Assembly: GCA_020851885.1 (NCBI GenBank) | Contig: JADZBW010000145.1 | Location: 1-8,374, forward strand | Length of the DNA stretch: 8,374 nucleotides | Source: Fimbriimonadaceae bacterium | GTDB lineage: Bacteria > Armatimonadota > Fimbriimonadia > Fimbriimonadales > Fimbriimonadaceae | Reading direction: 5' to 3' | Part shown: positions 5,661 to 8,374 of the stretch, one piece after another | How the letters are laid out: every line of letters begins with the position of its first letter | How positions within the stretch are numbered: position 1 is the first letter of the stretch | Program-made: the position numbers and the translations under genes | Notes under the pieces: model-generated | Database searches by the model: none | Told to the model about the DNA's origin: nothing | Seen by the model: the letters and a program-made list of their open reading frames with translations, nothing else

Positions 5661-6647
5661 ATGCCGACCAAGGCCGTGATCACGGGCATCGGACACGCGG
5701 TGCCGCCCAAAATCCTGACGAACGACGATCTCTCCAAGATCGTCGACACCAATGACGAGTGGATTACCCAGCGAACGGGAATCAAGGAGCGTCGGATTAC
5801 TTCGGCGACCGAGACCTCGAGCACGTTGGGCACTGAAGCATCCCAAAACGCTTTGATGCAGGCTGGAATATCGGCGACGGACCTCGATCTGGTGATCTGC
5901 GGGACGGTAACCGGGGACATGATGTTCCCGTCGACTTCCTGCCTCATCCAGGAGCGGATTGGAGCGCGGAACGCCGGGGCCCTCGATATCGGGGCCGCCT
6001 GCGCGGGTTTCATCTACTCGCTTTCGGTTGCGTCGGCGATGATTGAAGCGGGTCACATCCGCAACGTCCTCGTCATCGGCGTCGATACCTTGACGAAGAT
6101 CGTCGATTGGACCGACCGTTCGACATGCGTCCTCTTTGGCGACGGAGCCGGTGCAGCCGTTCTTCAGGCGAGTGAGAACACAGACCGAGGGATCATTCGA
6201 ACGGTCTTGATGGCCGATGGAACTGGGGCTCCGTATATCAAGATCGAGGCCGGCGGCGGACTCCATCCGGTCAGCAATCCCGCGAGCCTGGAAAAGAGCA
6301 ACCATATCTTCATGGCGGGTTCCGAGGTTTACCGGTTCGCCGTCAACGCGATGGGCGAAGCATGTTGCAAGGTTTTGGACGAGGTGGGCTTGACGCCAGA
6401 CGACGTCGACCTGTTCGTCCCCCACCAGGCGAATCTGCGCATTATCGATTCCGCCGCCAAGCGACTTGGACTGCCTCCTGAAAAGGTGTTCGTCAACGTT
6501 CACAAGTACGGCAACACGAGCGGTGGCTCCGTTCCCATCGCGCTCAGTGAAGCGGTTTCGGAAGGGCGCCTGAAGCCAGGAATGATTGTGCTCACCGTCG
6601 GATTCGGCGCTGGATTGGTCTGGGGAGCGAACCTAATTCGTTGGTAA
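5661..6647 (+). CDS. fabH: Beta-ketoacyl-ACP synthase III
   Basis: A 328-residue thiolase-fold enzyme that condenses acetyl-CoA with malonyl-ACP to start fatty-acid synthesis in the cytoplasm. The full catalytic triad is visible: C114 in DIGAACAGF, H255 in VPHQANLR and N285 in YGNTSGGS. The N-terminus (VITGIGHAVPPKILTNDDL), NDEWITQRTGIKER (31-44) and FGDGAGAAVL (159-168) are also standard FabH features, and the GFGAGLVWGA end (314-323) is intact. Length is close to the usual 317-330. Reading starts at the ATG at 5661, where homology begins at once. The gene is not next to plsX, fabD, fabG or acpP as in many bacteria, so it may be one of several FabH copies with a different acyl primer preference; that is inference. 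It converges with the S9 peptidase gene. Confidence 0.96.
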   Translation: MPTKAVITGIGHAVPPKILTNDDLSKIVDTNDEWITQRTGIKERRITSATETSSTLGTEASQNALMQAGISATDLDLVICGTVTGDMMFPSTSCLIQERIGARNAGALDIGAACAGFIYSLSVASAMIEAGHIRNVLVIGVDTLTKIVDWTDRSTCVLFGDGAGAAVLQASENTDRGIIRTVLMADGTGAPYIKIEAGGGLHPVSNPASLEKSNHIFMAGSEVYRFAVNAMGEACCKVLDEVGLTPDDVDLFVPHQANLRIIDSAAKRLGLPPEKVFVNVHKYGNTSGGSVPIALSEAVSEGRLKPGMIVLTVGFGAGLVWGANLIRW

Positions 6648-6651
6648 ATGG

Positions 6652-6688
6652 GAATGGGGCCGCCGATGGATCATCGACGGCCCCATTC
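6652..6688. terminator. Bidirectional hairpin terminator between fabH and the S9 peptidase
   Basis: GAATGGGGCCG (6652-6662) pairs perfectly with CGGCCCCATTC (6678-6688) over 11 bp. After one C/A mismatch (6663/6677) the stem continues for five more pairs (CGATG/CATCG) to a tiny loop around 6669-6671. It fills most of the 50-bp convergent gap, starting five bases after the fabH stop and ending nine bases before the peptidase stop. It lacks a T-run on either strand, but size and position make a shared terminator the best reading. Confidence 0.75.
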
Positions 6689-6697
6689 ATCAGCAGG

Positions 6698-8374
6698 TTA
6701 GCCGCCCTTCTTTTCAGGAATCTCGAAGCCGTAGGTCTTCCCCTTCTTGACCGCAGGAACGCCTTCGGCCATCCAAACCGGTTCGGGAGCCCCTTTCAAG
6801 AAGTGATCGAAGAACTGCTGCATTCGGATCGACCAGTCCTTTCGATTCTTGCGTTGGATCAAGTTGTGGTCTTCACCGTTGTAGACGCACATCCAGACCG
6901 GCTTCTCTAGCCGTCGCAGCGCAGTGAAGTACTCGATGCTTTGCCACCAGGGCACGGATCCATCCTTATCGTTGTGCATCAGCAAGAGAGGCGTCTGCAC
7001 CTTGTCGGCAAAGAACACGGGCGAGTTCTCGAGGTAACGCTGGAACTTGTTCCACGGTGTCCCATCGATGCGGCTTTGGGTCTTCTCGTACTGGAATTGC
7101 CGGACCAGTCCGGAGCCCCAACGAATTCCACCGTAGGCGCTGAACATATTGCTGACCGGGGCGCCCGCGCAAGCTGCGGCGAACATATTGCTTTCGGTGA
7201 TCATATAGGCCACCTCATAGCCGCCCCAGCTTTGGCCTTGAATGCCAACTCGCTTGGGATCGACGAACCCTTTGCGAATAACCTCTTGGCAACCGGGAAC
7301 GATGGCGCTGATCGCACTCTCCCCGGGGTAGCCAATTTTGTAGGCAATGTCCGGTACGAACACGACATAACCATTGCTGACATACATCGCGATGTTGATC
7401 GTGCTCGCACTCGGAGCCGGCGTTCGATAGCTGTAGAGAGTGTCCGAATCGCGCTCATAGAAATAGGCGATCATCGGGTATTTCCTGCCTGGCTGCATGT
7501 TCTCCGGCTTGAAGAGCAGACCCTGGAGAGGAATGCCGTCATTGGATGTGTACTGGACCAACTCAGCGGTCCCCCAGATGAAGTTGCTCTGCTGAGGATT
7601 CGCGTCGCTCATTCGCCTTGGCGAGTCAAACTTCAAGTCGTCGGCAACCCATACGTCGGGATACTCCTGGAAAGTCTGCTGTGTAAAAGCGATTCGAGGC
7701 GCCTTATCCGCCTGATCGACGAGCGTGTACTTCTTCGGGCCATAGATCAGCTTCTCCGGATAGGTTCCCAAGGAGTCGGTGAAGTATCCACTGGCCTTTG
7801 ACTCTTCATTGAGGGCAGCGAACAGCGATGGCTGAACGGGATCGATGTACTTCTCTTCAGGATCGAGGCTTTGCCGTCGCAATTGGGTCTTGGTAGCCCG
7901 GCCATAGCCGTTTGTGAAGCAGACCGGATCCTTCTTGCCGGAAGGGTCCACCGCCCACAGATCGAATCGATCGTAGACAAAAAAGAGATCATCGTCCTTA
8001 TTCCAGCCGGCGGCCCCGTAGGCATTGGCATTGGCTGGCACGTCGTTCAGCTCGTTCCAGGTGGGATAAGGGATGCCTCGTGATGCGACGGATGCCTTGC
8101 CGGACTTCACATCGATCGTGATCCACTGACGATCGGCTTCGTCGTATCCAACCAGGTACTTGCCGGTCGGTGAGAATCCAAGGGTGGTTTCCGTCTTCTC
8201 GGCGATCTTCTTCGGCTTACCGTCTTTGAGATCGATGAGATAGTAGTCCGCTTCGTCGACCCCCCATGATTGGGCCCGTCGATAGGGCTTGTCCACACGA
8301 GCCAACGCGTAGTCACCGTCCTGCCGGTTCGAGATACTGACCGTTGGCATATCTTCATTTTCAAGCTGAAGTAC
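6698..8374 (-). CDS. S9 family (prolyl oligopeptidase-type) serine peptidase, N-terminus off the right edge
   Basis: The frame is open from the right edge to a TAA at 6700-6698, giving 558 visible residues. Numbering from the first in-frame ATG (8350), residues 1-260 are beta-propeller-like repeats (for example YYLIDLKDGKPKKI and FSPTGKYLVGYD), and about 265-525 form the alpha/beta-hydrolase domain. The catalytic triad is complete: S374 in GQSWGGYE, D463 in MHNDKDGSV and H495 in NGEDHNL. The D463 assignment rests on alignment by eye with the HGTADDNV motif of dipeptidyl peptidase IV. The ATG at 8350 is unlikely to be the true start: the eight codons before it are open, no ribosome-binding site is seen, and the propeller is already under way. 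Related proteins are often 650-900 residues. It should cleave oligopeptides; a signal peptide would be in the missing part. A stretch of lysines and glycines (PEKKGG) closes the protein. Confidence 0.93.
   Translation of the reverse strand, partial: VLQLENEDMPTVSISNRQDGDYALARVDKPYRRAQSWGVDEADYYLIDLKDGKPKKIAEKTETTLGFSPTGKYLVGYDEADRQWITIDVKSGKASVASRGIPYPTWNELNDVPANANAYGAAGWNKDDDLFFVYDRFDLWAVDPSGKKDPVCFTNGYGRATKTQLRRQSLDPEEKYIDPVQPSLFAALNEESKASGYFTDSLGTYPEKLIYGPKKYTLVDQADKAPRIAFTQQTFQEYPDVWVADDLKFDSPRRMSDANPQQSNFIWGTAELVQYTSNDGIPLQGLLFKPENMQPGRKYPMIAYFYERDSDTLYSYRTPAPSASTINIAMYVSNGYVVFVPDIAYKIGYPGESAISAIVPGCQEVIRKGFVDPKRVGIQGQSWGGYEVAYMITESNMFAAACAGAPVSNMFSAYGGIRWGSGLVRQFQYEKTQSRIDGTPWNKFQRYLENSPVFFADKVQTPLLLMHNDKDGSVPWWQSIEYFTALRRLEKPVWMCVYNGEDHNLIQRKNRKDWSIRMQQFFDHFLKGAPEPVWMAEGVPAVKKGKTYGFEIPEKKGG

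Noticed and set aside
5331..6503. A 390-codon minus-strand open frame
   Set aside because: It is antisense to the end of the glutaminase-A-like gene and most of fabH, both of which carry strong family motifs.
6941..7801. A 286-codon plus-strand open frame
   Set aside because: It is antisense to the S9 peptidase catalytic domain and has no recognisable motif.
1..8374. A defence system, biosynthetic cluster, prophage, transposon or CRISPR array
   Set aside because: No transposase, integrase, Cas, nuclease or helicase motif, no direct repeat array, no tRNA and no compositional break were seen; every long stretch is covered by a gene of a known metabolic or hydrolytic family.

Overview
This is an ordinary-looking bacterial chromosomal segment of fairly high GC (about 58-60% by eye) with six protein-coding genes, no RNA gene, no CRISPR array and no mobile element. 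The gene mix (a large secreted M14 carboxypeptidase, a large S9 serine peptidase, a DUF4965/glutaminase-A-like protein, a PF12831-type FAD oxidoreductase and a lone beta-ketoacyl-ACP synthase III) is of the kind found in free-living heterotrophs such as Armatimonadota (Fimbriimonadia), Planctomycetota, Acidobacteriota or Gemmatimonadota. I lean towards a Fimbriimonas-like armatimonad, but this is a guess from protein style and cannot be settled from the sequence alone.

Layout from left to right. Positions 1-1293 (minus strand) hold the N-terminal 431 residues of an M14 metallocarboxypeptidase with a signal peptide; its C-terminus lies off the left edge. Positions 1374-2948 (minus) hold a cytoplasmic FAD-dependent oxidoreductase. 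Its stop codon abuts a 9-bp hairpin, so it and the peptidase downstream are probably separate transcription units. A 37-bp divergent gap separates it from a plus-strand GNAT acetyltransferase of the PAT/MnaT type (2986-3498). Then come the glutaminase-A-like protein (3589-5598, plus) and FabH (5661-6647, plus). FabH converges on an S9 prolyl-oligopeptidase-family peptidase (6698 to the right edge, minus), which lacks its N-terminus because the gene runs out of the window. A long hairpin between the two convergent genes looks like a bidirectional terminator.

There is no obvious pathway linking the genes. The M14, S9 and glutaminase-A-like proteins fit peptide and polymer scavenging outside the cytoplasm, while FabH and GNAT are housekeeping or small-molecule enzymes. 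I found no convincing new multi-gene system. The most interesting signal is regulatory: four of the five gene starts inside the window have no Shine-Dalgarno sequence and carry a -10-like hexamer only 5-7 nt before the ATG, which is the arrangement expected for leaderless transcripts. The three hairpins at gene ends all lack a U-tract.
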